From the NCBI GenBank assembly GCA_963719345.1, contig CAVRCA010000001.1:930001-994000 (forward strand): 64,000 bases of DNA, read 5' to 3'. The position numbers and the translations under genes are program-made. The stretch comes from CAVRCA01 sp963719345 (GTDB lineage: Bacteria > Pseudomonadota > Alphaproteobacteria > Acetobacterales > Acetobacteraceae). Below, piece after piece: positions 49,881 to 60,438 of this stretch. The notes under the pieces were generated by a model. That model was given only the letters and a program-made list of their open reading frames with translations. It was not told the origin of the DNA and did not search any database. Numbering within the stretch: the first letter of the stretch is position 1; each line of letters starts with the position of its first letter.

Positions 49881-51083
49881 ATGAACGTGATTGCGGCGGA
49901 ACGCCACGCGGCCGGGCAGCCGAGTGACGCTGAGTATCTGGCGCGCGCCCGATCGCTGATCCCGGTCATCGAAGCCGCCTCGCCGCACATCGAGGCCGCA
50001 CGCGAACTGCCTCCCGATCTGCTCGCAGCGATGCACGACGCGGCGGTCTTCCGGACGCTGCTGCCGCGCTCGGTCGGCGGCGGCGAAGTGCATCCGGCGA
50101 CCTTCGTGCAGGTCACCGAGGCGATTGCCATGGGGGACGGCAGCGCCGGCTGGGTTCTCTGTCAGGGTTCCGGCTGTTCGATGACCGCGGCCTATCTCGC
50201 GCCCGGCATCGCGCGCGAGGTGTTCGGACCACGCAACGCCGTCCTCGCCTGGGGCTATGGGCCGAACGGACGGGCCGTGGAGTGCGAGGGGGGCTATCGC
50301 GTCACCGGCAAGTGGAGTTTTGCCAGCGGCAGTCGGCACGCCACCTGGCTCGGCGGTCACTCCCTGGTCTGTGCGCCCGATGGCACGCCGCGCCGGGATG
50401 CGACGGGCAAGCCGATCGAGCGCACCATGCTGTTCCCGCGCGCGCAGGCCACCGTCATCGACGACTGGCAGGTGATGGGACTGCGCGGCACCGGCAGCGA
50501 CAGCTATTCGGTCGCTGACCTCTTCGTGCCGAGCGAATACTCGGCCCGCCGTGATTCCGACGAGGATCGGCGGGAGGCCGGCAACCTCTACCGCTTTACG
50601 TCCCTGAACATGTACGCGGCCGGCTTCGGCGGCGTGGCGCTCGGGCTGGCGCGAGCCATGCTGAACGCTTTTCTGGCCCTCGCGCAGCGCAAGACCCCGA
50701 CGGACGTCGGCCGGTCCCTGCGCGACAATCCCGTGATCCAAGCGCAGGTCGGACGCGGCGAGGCCCGCCTGCGCTCGGCCCGCGCGCACCTGCATCAATC
50801 CCTGCGCGAGATCTACGACGCGGTGGCGGAGACCGGCGAGATGACGATGGACCAGCGGATCACCATCCGCATGGCGTCCACGTTCGCCATCCAGGAGGCA
50901 CGCGACGTCTCCGAATTCGTCTGGCAGGAAGCGGGTTCGACCGCAATTTTCGAGAAAAACCCGTTCGAGCGCCGGTTCCGTGACCTTCACGCCGTGACCC
51001 AGCAGGCGCAGGGGCGGTCGTCGCATTTCGAAACGGTGGGGCAGCACCATCTCGGCCTGCCGGCCTCCGGGCGCTTTCTCTGA
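49881..51083 (+). CDS. Flavin-dependent monooxygenase, acyl-CoA dehydrogenase fold
   Basis: A 400-residue protein of the HsaA/HpaB-like group D monooxygenases. MGDGSAGWVLCQGSG, YRVTGKWSFASGSRHATW and WQVMGLRGTGSDSYSVADLF are the typical flavin-binding stretches, and the C-terminal helical domain ends in RRFRDLHAVTQQAQGR with HFETVG. These enzymes use reduced flavin from a partner reductase to hydroxylate aromatic or steroid compounds. No reductase gene adjoins. It begins 109 bases after the dehydrogenase gene and has GGGAGCGG upstream. Confidence 0.85.
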   Translation: MNVIAAERHAAGQPSDAEYLARARSLIPVIEAASPHIEAARELPPDLLAAMHDAAVFRTLLPRSVGGGEVHPATFVQVTEAIAMGDGSAGWVLCQGSGCSMTAAYLAPGIAREVFGPRNAVLAWGYGPNGRAVECEGGYRVTGKWSFASGSRHATWLGGHSLVCAPDGTPRRDATGKPIERTMLFPRAQATVIDDWQVMGLRGTGSDSYSVADLFVPSEYSARRDSDEDRREAGNLYRFTSLNMYAAGFGGVALGLARAMLNAFLALAQRKTPTDVGRSLRDNPVIQAQVGRGEARLRSARAHLHQSLREIYDAVAETGEMTMDQRITIRMASTFAIQEARDVSEFVWQEAGSTAIFEKNPFERRFRDLHAVTQQAQGRSSHFETVGQHHLGLPASGRFL

Positions 51084-51541
51084 GGCCGTACGCGCGCACG
51101 ATTTCCCCGGCCGTCGCGGCTTGCCTCGTTGCCTGGGCCACGACCGCGCGGACGGAGCCGGCGGTCACGTTCCGCATCCACGATCACCGCGACGCGGTCG
51201 AGATCGAGGAGACGACGACCGTCACCATCGACGGTCGGCAGATCGGCATGTTTCGGCTTGGCCCTGATCGGGAGGAAGCGGCGATGACCGTCACGGTGAC
51301 CGGCCCGGACCCGCACACCTACGCCTTGTGCGGGCAAGTGACGATCCGCAGCGCCGAGGGATCGGTCGTCACGCGGGAGGTCAATGGCGCGGGCACGCTG
51401 TCCGACGTGCAGGATCGCGACTTCGACGCCATCGCCCTCAACGATTTCACGCTGTTCTACCTGCGCGACATCACCCCGAACCGAGCGCCCGCAACCGCCA
51501 CTGTCGAACCCCGGCGAGGTTGCCTGCCGAAGACGTCGTGA
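51080..51541 (+). CDS. Hypothetical exported protein with uncertain start
   Basis: An open frame of about 154 codons whose first part (ISPAVAACLVAWATTARTE) looks like a signal peptide, followed by TFRIHDHRDAVEIEETTTVT, IGMFRLGPDREEAAMTVTVT and FDAIALNDFTLFYLRDITP. The mature part alternates hydrophobic residues like a beta-sandwich. No ATG, GTG or TTG lies ahead of the signal-like part; the CTG at 51080 overlaps the previous TGA. The start may be lost by a base error or lie inside the preceding gene. An ATG at 51248 gives only the C-terminal half. Family not recognised. Confidence 0.5.
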   Translation: MRPYARTISPAVAACLVAWATTARTEPAVTFRIHDHRDAVEIEETTTVTIDGRQIGMFRLGPDREEAAMTVTVTGPDPHTYALCGQVTIRSAEGSVVTREVNGAGTLSDVQDRDFDAIALNDFTLFYLRDITPNRAPATATVEPRRGCLPKTS

Positions 51542-51641
51542 CGGGCGACCGCACGATCTAGTTTGCCCCCGGCTTGCGTGCTAGTCGTCCCCCGACGCAC
51601 GGCGCAAAGACCGGTGCGCAACAGAGGGGGAACAGGTCGCG

Positions 51642-52862
51642 ATGTCCCGCTTCACGACGACGCGCCGTCAGACGTTGCTCGGCGCCGCGGCGCTGACCGC
51701 ACCATTCATCCGCAGCGCCCGTGCGGCCGAGCCGATCCGCATCGGGCTGCTGCTCGCCAAACAGGGTCCGATCGTCCAACAGGTGGAGTACCTGCAGCAG
51801 GGCACCTTCATGGCGCTCGACGACATCAAGCGCACGCTGCTCGGCCGTTCGGTCGAGATCTTGTGGGAAGACGAGGCGACGCCGCAGGCGGCGGCGCAGA
51901 ACGCGCAGAAACTGATCGAGGAACAGAAGGTCGTCGCCCTGCTCGGCGGCGCGATCAGTTCGACCGCCCTCGCCGAGGAAGCCGTTGCCGGACGGTTGAA
52001 AGTGCCGTTCTTCGTCAACAACGCCGCGGCCCGCGAGATTACCGGGACGAGCTGCAACCGCTACACCTTCCGCCTCAATCCGCCGGTTCCGGTGCAGGCG
52101 CGCGCGATGCTCGAATACCTGAGCAAGATCGGCAAGCGCTGGTATTTCCTGACCGCTTCCTACGCGTTCGGACAGGATATCGCGCGCTCGTTCAAGGATC
52201 TGCTGCACGAGATCGGCGGCACCGTGGTGGGCGCCGACGAAGCGCCGATCGGCACCGCCGACTACAGCTCGTTCATCCTGAAAATCCGGCAAGCCAAGCC
52301 CGACCTCGTCATCGGCGGCCTCACGTCGGGCGATCTGTCAAACTTCCTCAAGCAGTGGAGCGAGCTTGGCATGAAGGACGCGGTCCCCTTCACCGAGATC
52401 GCCATCGGCGACACCGATCTGTGGTCGGTCGGGCCAAGCATCGCCACCGGCATCTTCACCTCGCTGTGGTGGTACGAGGACCGGCACAACTCCGCCGAGG
52501 ACAAGGCGTTCGCAGCGGCCTACCAGAAAAAGTTCAATCGTCCCGCCGCCGACAAGGCGTGGATGGGATGGTTCGCCGCCCGCACCCTGTTCCAGGCGAT
52601 CGAGACCGCCAAATCGACCGACCCCGAGGCGATCGTGGACGCTCTCGAAAACTGGCGCGTGATGGATGGCACGCTGCCGGTTTTCTTCCGCAAGTGGGAC
52701 CATCAGCTCGTGCACCGGATGCTGGTGCTGGGGACCAGACAGCAAATCACCGACAAGTGGGACTATTTCGACGTGCTCGAATCCGTGCCGGACAGCGAGG
52801 CGGGTTTGGCCAAGGCGTTCGGTCCGCGCGAGGAGAGCGACTGCAAGATGCCGCCGGCCTGA
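51642..52862 (+). CDS. ABC transporter substrate-binding protein, branched-chain amino acid type
   Basis: A 406-residue periplasmic receptor. The N-terminus TTRRQTLLGAAALTAPF is a Tat-like signal ending in RSARAAEP. The mature part has the PBP type I core: IRIGLLLAKQGPIVQ, VVALLGGAISSTALA, RWYFLTASYAFGQDIARSF and PDLVIGGLTSGDLSNFLKQW. It heads a livJ-livH-livMGF operon. Amides or other organic acids are also possible ligands. Confidence 0.88.
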   Translation: MSRFTTTRRQTLLGAAALTAPFIRSARAAEPIRIGLLLAKQGPIVQQVEYLQQGTFMALDDIKRTLLGRSVEILWEDEATPQAAAQNAQKLIEEQKVVALLGGAISSTALAEEAVAGRLKVPFFVNNAAAREITGTSCNRYTFRLNPPVPVQARAMLEYLSKIGKRWYFLTASYAFGQDIARSFKDLLHEIGGTVVGADEAPIGTADYSSFILKIRQAKPDLVIGGLTSGDLSNFLKQWSELGMKDAVPFTEIAIGDTDLWSVGPSIATGIFTSLWWYEDRHNSAEDKAFAAAYQKKFNRPAADKAWMGWFAARTLFQAIETAKSTDPEAIVDALENWRVMDGTLPVFFRKWDHQLVHRMLVLGTRQQITDKWDYFDVLESVPDSEAGLAKAFGPREESDCKMPPA

Positions 52863-52880
52863 TCGGCGGGCGGCGGCGCG

Positions 52881-53750
52881 ATGCTCGACATGGTCGCGAT
52901 GCAGGCCGCCAACGGTCTCGTGCTCGGATTCATCTACGTGCTGATTGCGATCGGGTTGTCGATCATCTTCGGCCTGCTCGGCGTGGTGAACTTCGCGCAC
53001 GGGACCTTCTTTGCACTTGGCGCCTACTTTGCGGTGACCCTGTTCGGCGTGCTTGGCTGGCTCGGCGTGGTGCTTGCCGTGCTGCTGGTCGGCGTGGTCG
53101 GCATGGCGGTCGAGATGCTGCTGATCCGTCGCCTGTACGGCAAGGACCCGCTGATCAGCCTGATCACCACCTTTGCCCTTGCCCTGCTGATCGAAGCGTT
53201 GATCCGGCAGGTGTGGGGACCGGCCGGCCTGCCGTTCGATCCGCCCGCGTTCCTGCGCGGCGCGCTGTTCTGGGGTCCGATCCTGATCACCAAGTATCGA
53301 CTGGCGGTGCTGGCGACCACGGTCGCGCTGCTGATCGCGCTCTGGGCGTTTCTCCGTTTCACGCCGCTCGGCCGCATCCTGCGCGCTGGCTCGCGCGACG
53401 CGGAGATGGTCGGCCTGCTCGGCATCGACCTGCCGCGCGTGCTGACCTTCACTTTCGGCCTCGGCTGCCTGTTCGCCGGCATCGCCGGGCTGCTCGCCGC
53501 CCCCTTGTGGACCGTCACGCCGTCGATGGGCACGGCCGCGATCATGCCGGCGTTCGTCGTGGTGACGATCGGCGGCCTTGGCTCCTATGTCGGCGCCGTC
53601 ATCGCCGGTCTGCTGGTCGGCATCGTCACCGCACTCACCATCCAGTTCGACCCGGCCGCCTCGAACGCGGCGATGTACGTGCTGATGGCGCTCATCCTCC
53701 TGGTGCGCCCGCGCGGACTGCTGGGCGAGCGCTGGGAACGCTTCGAGTGA
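52881..53750 (+). CDS. livH: Branched-chain amino acid ABC transporter permease LivH
   Basis: A 289-residue membrane protein with eight or so helices. ANGLVLGFIYVLIAIGLSII, FGLLGVVNFAHGTFFALGAY and IPxxTFGLGCLFAGIAGLLA-type sequence near the EAA loop (SRDAEMVGLLGIDLPRVL) are standard LivH features. It begins 18 bases after the receptor gene, and its TGA overlaps the GTG start of livM. Confidence 0.92.
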   Translation: MLDMVAMQAANGLVLGFIYVLIAIGLSIIFGLLGVVNFAHGTFFALGAYFAVTLFGVLGWLGVVLAVLLVGVVGMAVEMLLIRRLYGKDPLISLITTFALALLIEALIRQVWGPAGLPFDPPAFLRGALFWGPILITKYRLAVLATTVALLIALWAFLRFTPLGRILRAGSRDAEMVGLLGIDLPRVLTFTFGLGCLFAGIAGLLAAPLWTVTPSMGTAAIMPAFVVVTIGGLGSYVGAVIAGLLVGIVTALTIQFDPAASNAAMYVLMALILLVRPRGLLGERWERFE

Positions 53751-56258
53751 GGCAGTTCTTTCCGAATCCGGTGCTGTGGTGGCGGTGGTCCTCGTCGGGC
53801 TGACCGTCGTCGCGCCCTGGATCGGCTTGCCGCTCAGCCAGGTGACCGAGATCGCGATCTACACGCTGTACGGCGCGGCGGTGAACCTGCTGGTCGGCTA
53901 TACGGGGCTGGTGCCGTTCGGCGCGTCCGTGTTCTTCGGCTGCGGCACGTACCTGGTCGCTGTCCTGCTGCTGCGCGGTGTGAGCGGGGAACTCGTGTCA
54001 CTCGTGCTGTGCCTGGGCTTTTCGCTGCTGCTCGGCCTCGGACTCGGCCTCATCATCCTGCGCCGCCGCGGCCTTTACTTTTCGCTGCTGACCCTCGCAG
54101 CGTCGCAGATCGCGTTCGAGATCGCCTACAGATGGACCAGTCTCACGGGCGGCGAGAACGGCCTGCAGAACGCGCCGGTACGAACGCTCGGCAATCCGCT
54201 TACGCTGCACGCGTTCGTTCTGCTCGTCGTGGTGCTCGCGATGTGGCTTCTATGGCGGCTGGCGCACACCCCGTTCGGGCGCGTGCTGCAGGCCATGCGC
54301 GACAACGAGCAGCGGGCGACCTGCCTTGGCTACGACACGTTCGCGATCAAGCTGCAGGCGTTCACCATCACCGCCATCCTGGTCGGTTTCGCGGGCGGCG
54401 TGCTGGCGCTGCTGCTGCGCGGCGCGTACGCCGACAATCTGAGCTGGCAGCACGCCGGCGACGCGCTGCTGATGACGGTGCTGGGCGGCATCCACCATTT
54501 TCTCGGCCCGCTCTGGGGAGCGATCACGTTCCTTACACTTGAAGACAAGCTGAGCGGGCTGACCGAGAACTGGTGGCTGCTGTTCGCCCCGATCATCATG
54601 GCGTTTGCGCTCGGCTCGCCCGAGGGTTTGCAGGGCCTCGTCCAGCGCCTCCGTGGCCGCCAGCGTTGGACATTGGTGCGTCCCGGCATCCCGCCGCGGC
54701 CGACGGCGATCACGCCGTGGCGCAGCGCCGCAGCCGCGCTCGACCCGCACCGGCCACTGTTGAGCGTCCGAGGGCTGCACAACCGGTTCGGCTCGCTGGT
54801 CACCGCCGAAAACATCACGCTCGACGTCTATCCGTTCCGGCTGCATAGCCTGATCGGGCCAAACGGGGCGGGAAAGACGACCCTGTTCAATATCCTGAGC
54901 GGGCTGCTGAGGCCGAACGCCGGCGAAATCCGGTTCGACGGACGGGAGATCACCCGGCTGAACGCGTTCCGGCGCGCCCGTCTGGGGATCAGCCGATCGT
55001 TCCAGATCTCAGCGTGTTCCCGACGCTGACCGTGTTCGAGAACGTCCGAGTGGCGGTGCAGGCGCAGACCGGCCGGCGCACCAGTCTTTGGCGTGACGCG
55101 TACCGGATGGCGGACGTCAACGCGCGTACCTGGTCGCTGCTCGATGCGGTGGGACTGCTCGACCGCGCGGGCGATGCGTGCAGCCTGCTGCCGCACGGCG
55201 CGCGCCGCCTGCTCGAGATCGCCATTTCGCTGGCGGCGGAGGCCCGGCTGCTGTTGCTCGACGAGCCGCTGGCCGGATTGGCCGAGGCGGACCGCGAGAG
55301 CGTGGGCACGCTGATCCGGCGGCTGGCGCGAACCCACGCCGTGCTGCTGATCGAGCACGACATCGACCGCGTGCTCGCGCTGTCGGACCGGATCAGCGTG
55401 CTGCACCAGGGCAGGCTGATCGCGGACGGCAAGCCGGCCGAGGTGGCGCAGGACCCTGCGGTCGTGACCGCCTACCTCGGCAAGCCGAGCGAGAGCGCAG
55501 CGCCGGCGATCGAGCGGCGTGGGCTGGCGGCGGGCAAGCCGGTGCTCGAACTGCGGCAGGTGTGCGCCGGCTATTCGGGCAGCCGCATCCTTGATCGCCT
55601 CGATCTCGTGGTGCGCGAGGGCGAGGCGGTGGCACTGCTCGGCCGCAACGGCGTCGGCAAGACGACGACCCTGCGGGCCATCATGGGGGTTGCCCAGGTC
55701 GATGCCGGAACCATCCTGCTCGACGGCGTCGCGATCACCGGTGCGCGCTCGCACCTCATAAACCGCGCCGGCGTGTCTCTCGTGCCGGAAGGGCGTCGGC
55801 TGTTTCCCAATCTCACGGTTGTCGAGAACCTGCGTCTTGCAGCGCGTCAGGGTGGTGCGTCGCTCGACGAGGCGTTCGCCCTGTTCCCCCGACTGCGCAC
55901 GCTGCGTCGGTCGCGTGCGGAAAACCTCTCGGGCGGCGAGCGGCAGATGGTCGCGATCGCGCGGGCGCTGATGGCGCCAAGCCGGATCGTGCTGCTGGAC
56001 GAACCGTTCGAGGGCTTGGCTCCGGCTTTGGTGCGGGAGGTGCTCGACGCGCTGATCAGGTTGCGCGGTCGGGTCAGCATGATCATCGTCGAGCATCACG
56101 CGGAGAGCGTATTGCCGATCGTCGACCGCGCCTACGTCCTGGTCAACGGTCAGGCGGCGTATGAAGGCAGCGCGCAGGCGTTGCAGGCGGACGCGGCGAT
56201 GCAGGCCAGGCTGCTCGGCGTCGTGCAGGCCGAGCCGGCGTTGCTGCCGGTCCCGTAG
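53747..56258 (+). CDS. LivM-LivG-LivF fusion: permease plus two ATPases (two frame breaks)
   Basis: One reading unit holds three usually separate parts. A GTG at 53747 starts VRQFFPNPVLWW; a missing base near 53777 moves to the frame with the LivM helices (LLVGYTGLVPFGASVFFGCG, LTGGENGLQ). The permease runs on through LDPHRPLLSVRGLHNRFGSL into LivG (Walker A GPNGAGKTT, then GISRSFQIS). A second missing base near 55008 leads to VFPTLTVFENVRVAV, an unusual signature LPHGARRLLEIA and Walker B LLLLDEPLAGL. The same frame continues without a stop into LivF (GRNGVGKTT, LSGGERQMVAIARAL, VLLDEPFEGLAP). Corrected length is about 837 residues. LivM-LivG fusions are known; a three-part fusion is uncommon. 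Confidence 0.85.
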
Positions 56259-56303
56259 CACCGGTACAGAGGCTTACGACACTCTCAGAGGAGACAAAGT
56301 GGC

Positions 56304-56916
56304 ATGAAACTCATCAACTCGATCGGGCCGAACCCGCGCGTGGTGCGCATGTTCATGGCCGAGCGCGGCATCGACCTGCCGAAGGAGGACATCGACATAC
56401 GCGCCGGCGAGAACCGGCGTGAGCCCCATCTGTCGAGGAACCCGAACGGACAGTCGCCGACGCTGGAACTCGACGATGGCAAGTATCTGGCCGAGATCAC
56501 GGCCATCTGCGAGTACCCTGGACGAGAAGAACGGCCACTCGCCGCTGATCGGGACCACGCCGGAGGAGCGGGCCGAGACCCGGATGTGGACGCGACGGCT
56601 CGATATCAACGTTGCCGAGCCGCTGACCGCCGGCTTCCGTTTCGCGGAGGGGCTGAAAATGTTCCAGGATCGCATCCGCTGCATCCCCGAAGCGGCCGCC
56701 GGACTGAAGCAGGTTGCCCAGGACAACCTGGCCAAGTTCGACCGCCAAATGGAGGGCAAGCAGTTCGTGTGCGGCGACCGGTTCTCGCTCGCCGACATCC
56801 TGCTGTTCTGCTTCCTCGATTTCGGCAACACGGTCGGCCAGAAGATCAATCCAGAGTGCAAGAACGTCAGCGCCTGGTACGAGCGCGTGAAGGCAAGGCC
56901 GAGCGCCGCCGCCTAG
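56304..56916 (+). CDS. Glutathione S-transferase family protein (one frameshift)
   Basis: About 204 residues when corrected. The thioredoxin-like N-domain has MKLINSIGPNPRVVRMFMAE and RNPNGQSPTLELDDGKYLAE (cis-Pro turn), then AICEY. One extra C near 56516 breaks the frame; the other frame continues LDEKNGHSPLIGTTPEERAE and the helical C-domain with GKQFVCGDRFSLADILLFCF. The start has AGGAG twelve bases upstream. It follows the Liv operon by 45 bases and may be transcribed with it. Its glutathione target is unknown. Confidence 0.83.
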
Positions 56917-56953
56917 GCTCTCTCGCCTGAAACGCCGCGTCGGGACGACCTCG

Positions 56954-59165
56954 TCAGCGCTGGTCGTCCCGACGCTCGCCCGGATGGGCCGCCCGCGGCG
57001 GTTCGGCGGGATGCGGGGCAGCCGGCGCCGCGGCGGGATGGACGGCTGCGGGAGGCGCAACCGGCGGCGGCGCGGCCGGATGTGGCGGGACGGCAGGGGA
57101 CGAGACGTGCGGTGTAGGCGGTTGCACGTGCGCCGCCTCCGGCGGGTGTACGGCAGCGACAGGCGGGTGAGCGAACGCCTGTACCGGCGGAGGTGGCGCA
57201 ACTGGCCGAACCGGGGTCGGGGCCGTGACCGGAGCGGCCGAGGGTGCCGGGTGCGCGGGCGGCGGCTCCGGCGCATGGGCGGCCACCGGCGGCGCCTGCG
57301 GACGGACGCTCGCCTCCGGGCGCGGCGCGGGCGGTGCGACGGGGTGCCCCTCGGGTCCCGGATGAGCCGCGGGTGCCGGGTGCGCAGCTCCGGGCGTGCG
57401 CTCGGCGGTTTGCGGGTTGGCCGGAGCCACCGGATGCGGCTCGGCGACCCTTGATGCGCCGGCCGTCGGCGCGGTCTCGCCCGGACGCGGCAACAGCCGA
57501 GGCTCGGCGCCGGGCGCATGAGCCACGATGGCCGGACCGGGAGCCCCGGTGCGCGCGGCCTGGGAGGGCGAACCGTTCCGTTCCGCAGAGTTGGCACCGG
57601 CCGCCGGGGCGGAGGGCGTGCCCGCGCCCCCGGCCGGCAGCGAGGCAGGGCGCAGCGGGATCGCTCCGGGCCGTCCGGCCAGGGTCGGGCCGAACGCCGG
57701 GCCGGGGGCCGCCGGCCGCGCCGGCACGCTCACCCCCGCCGGCGGCGGACGGACCTGCAGCCGGGTCGCCAACGCCGGCGTGACACCCAGCGTCGCCGTG
57801 GTCGGCGCCACCGGGACACGGCCGACCACCGGCCGCGCCCGGGCGAGGTCGGCCGCCGGCAGCGGACGCGCGACACCCGCCATCGACGCCGAGGTCGCCA
57901 TGGAGGCAGCCGGGGCCACGCTCGCCGCGGCGGCGTTCACATACCGGTTCACCGTGACGTTGTTGACGGTGGTGACATTCGAGATGTTGGTGACGTTCTG
58001 CACGTAGCGGGTGTTGACGTTGCGCACGTAGGCCGGGCTTGCGTGGTACCACGGATGATAGGGCTCGCTAGGTCCGAGCGGCAGCCAGCCGACGGCCAGT
58101 CCGGCGGCGGCCCCCAGCGCCACGCCGGCCGCCAGCCCGCTGCCGACATCGACGAAACTCACCAGGGCCGGCGCGTAGACCGGCGCGGGATCGGCGGCAA
58201 CCGTATAGGCCGACGGCACCCAAGCCCAGCGCCCGTCGATCGACGCCCAGCGGCCGTAGTGGAACGGCGCGAACCCCCAGGGCGCGTCGTCGACCCACGT
58301 CCAGCCCCAGGGAGCGACATAGGCCCAATGGCCGTGTCGGTACGGCACCCAGCCCTGCTCGACCTGCGGATACCAGACCGCCCCGGACCTGCGGCGAGCT
58401 CTGCCACGTGCCGTAGGCGTCGAGATCCTCGCCGCCCGACATCGCAGCGATCACGGCGGGCGGTGCCGCAGCCTGACGCGGCGGCGGGCGCTCGCGGTCG
58501 AGTTGCGCCGTCACGAAGGCGTCCGGCTGCGCCGGCTGCACCTGCGCCTGGAGATTGTCGGTGCCGCTGATGACGCCGCTCTGGTTGGCGGCAACCGAAA
58601 GATCGAGGTTGTTGCCGGTGACTTCGGCCGCACCTTCGAGAACGGTTATGCTGGTCGGGTGCTCGGCGTCGCCCGCGACCACATCGTAGCGACCCGGCGC
58701 CCGTAACGTCGCCACCCCGCGCGGCGTGCCGATGGCGACCGTCTCCCCGGGCGCGAGACGGCGCACCCGGACATACGCCTCGCCCTGCGGCTCGGTGGCG
58801 GCGAGGGTGCGGTCATCCAGCGAATCAACGTCAAGCTCGGTCTGCCCGTTCAGCACGACGCGGGTGCCGGACACCTCGATCTCGGCCTGCGCGCCGGGCT
58901 GGGTCCAGAACGCGTCACCGGAGGTGATCGGATAATTGAGGGTGGCCGGATCCCAATGGTCGGCGCCCTGCGCGTGGAACGACACCGCCCCCGTGATGCG
59001 GGCCAGTCGCCCGACGCGCGCCGGCGGGTCTCCCCCCGACGCAACCGTTTGCGCGTGGGCGACCAGGGTGAGCGTCGGGCCACCCGCAACCGAGCCGATC
59101 ACGCACGCGGCTGCAACCAGCCGCGACCGGTGGATACGTGGATTCACTGGATCATCCCCGCTCAT
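56954..59165 (-). CDS. FecR-domain/DUF6600 protein with Pro/Ala-rich tail (one frameshift)
   Basis: A large exported protein, about 736 residues when corrected. The signal LVAAACVIGSVAGGPTLTL is followed by a FecR-like domain (PARVGRLARITGAVSFHAQG, EIEVSGTRVVLNGQTELDVD). Near 58385 one extra base breaks the frame between GTWQSSPQV and VWYPQVEQGWVPYRHGHWAY. The tryptophan-rich DUF6600 segment follows (VAPWGWTWVDDAPWGFAPF, YHPWYHASPAYVRNVN). The last 400 residues are mostly Pro, Ala, His and Gly. An envelope or surface role is likely; no specific function is known. Start ATG 59165 or GTG 59147. Confidence 0.78.
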
Positions 59166-59256
59166 GCACGTGGGGACGGCCGGCCGCGATAATGGCCGAA
59201 CCGGGTCCGCACTCCGGCGGCACCCTGCCAGATTCGGGTTGCGGTCCCTAGCGCTT

Positions 59257-60438
59257 TTACAACCCCGACTGATCGAGGCGCGCAATCGCCCGTGCGCAGG
59301 CCTGAGCGCGCGGGACCATGGTGTCGAGCCGCATATACTCGTCCGGGCTGTGGGCCTTGCCGCCGACGGGCCCGACCGAGCAGATCGTCGGGGCGCCCAC
59401 CCCGGCCGTGAAACCGGAATCGGCGCAGCCGCCGCTGAACTCGCCGACGGTCTGGAACCCGCTCGCCGCCGCGGCATCGAGATAGAGTTCATAGAGCCGC
59501 TTGGCGGACCCGCTCTGGGTCAGCGGCAGAAACTCGCCGGCGATCTCGAGCTCGGCCCGGGTGCCCGGGACGTAGCTGTGCTCGACGATGGCCCGCAGCC
59601 TCGCCATCACGTCGTCCCGGTCGGCCGGATCGACATAGCGCAGGTCGATGCGCCCCTCGGCCCAGGGGGCGACGGTGTTGACGCTCTGGCCGCCGCTGAT
59701 CAGGCCGACATTGAGGGTGATGCCGCGGTCGAGGTCGGTCAGCGCATGGATCGCCTGGATTTTCCGGGCCAGTTCCTCGATCGCGCTGATCCCCTCGGTA
59801 TAGGCGCCGCCGGAATGCGCGGCCTTGCCGGTGATGCGCAGGATGCTGAACACGCCTCCCTTGCGGCCGGTGACGATGGCGCCGTTGGCCCGGCCGGGCT
59901 CGCTGTTGAACACCACGCGGGCGCGGCGCGCCTCGGCCTCGATGACCGCCCGGCCCTCGGGGCTGCCGATCTCCTCGTCGCCGGTGAACAGCGCCACGAG
60001 GGGCGCCGGAGCGCCGCCGAACTTGTGGAAGGCGGCGAGCACGAAGCAATTCATCACCAGGCCAGCCTTCATGTCGGCCACGCCCGGCCCGTAGGCGGTG
60101 CCGTCGCGCACGGTGAACGGCCGGCGCGCCACCTCGCCGTCGGGAAAAACCGTGTCGCGGTGGCCCATGAGCACGACGTTGCCGCCCGCGTTGCCGCCTG
60201 GCCCGTCCCAACGTGCCGCCGCGCGCAAGCAGTCGCCGTGCTTCTGTTGCGCCAGGGTCTCCACCGGGATGCCGTGAGAATCCATGAAGCGACGGACCAC
60301 CGCGCCGACGGCGTCGATCCCCGGCTTGTTGTAGCTGCCGCTGTCGATGTCCACCATTTCGCGCAGCAGCTCGGTCATCGCCTCCTGCTGGGTCGCGAGC
60401 CAGGCGGTGACGTCGGTTTCGGGGGTGTCGGCGTTCAT
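59257..60438 (-). CDS. M20 family metallopeptidase (glutamate carboxypeptidase-like)
   Basis: A 393-residue zinc exopeptidase. Metal ligands: VLMGHRDTVFPDG (His, then Asp), GPGVADMKAGL (bridging Asp) and the catalytic/ligand pair in TGDEEIGSPEGR; the lid domain includes GKAAHSGGAYTEG. CPG2-like relatives cleave C-terminal glutamate from folates and peptides. Its ATG overlaps the stop of the upstream amidase (ATGA), so amide hydrolysis and peptidase may act in one pathway. No signal peptide. Confidence 0.87.
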   Translation of the reverse strand: MNADTPETDVTAWLATQQEAMTELLREMVDIDSGSYNKPGIDAVGAVVRRFMDSHGIPVETLAQQKHGDCLRAAARWDGPGGNAGGNVVLMGHRDTVFPDGEVARRPFTVRDGTAYGPGVADMKAGLVMNCFVLAAFHKFGGAPAPLVALFTGDEEIGSPEGRAVIEAEARRARVVFNSEPGRANGAIVTGRKGGVFSILRITGKAAHSGGAYTEGISAIEELARKIQAIHALTDLDRGITLNVGLISGGQSVNTVAPWAEGRIDLRYVDPADRDDVMARLRAIVEHSYVPGTRAELEIAGEFLPLTQSGSAKRLYELYLDAAAASGFQTVGEFSGGCADSGFTAGVGAPTICSVGPVGGKAHSPDEYMRLDTMVPRAQACARAIARLDQSGL

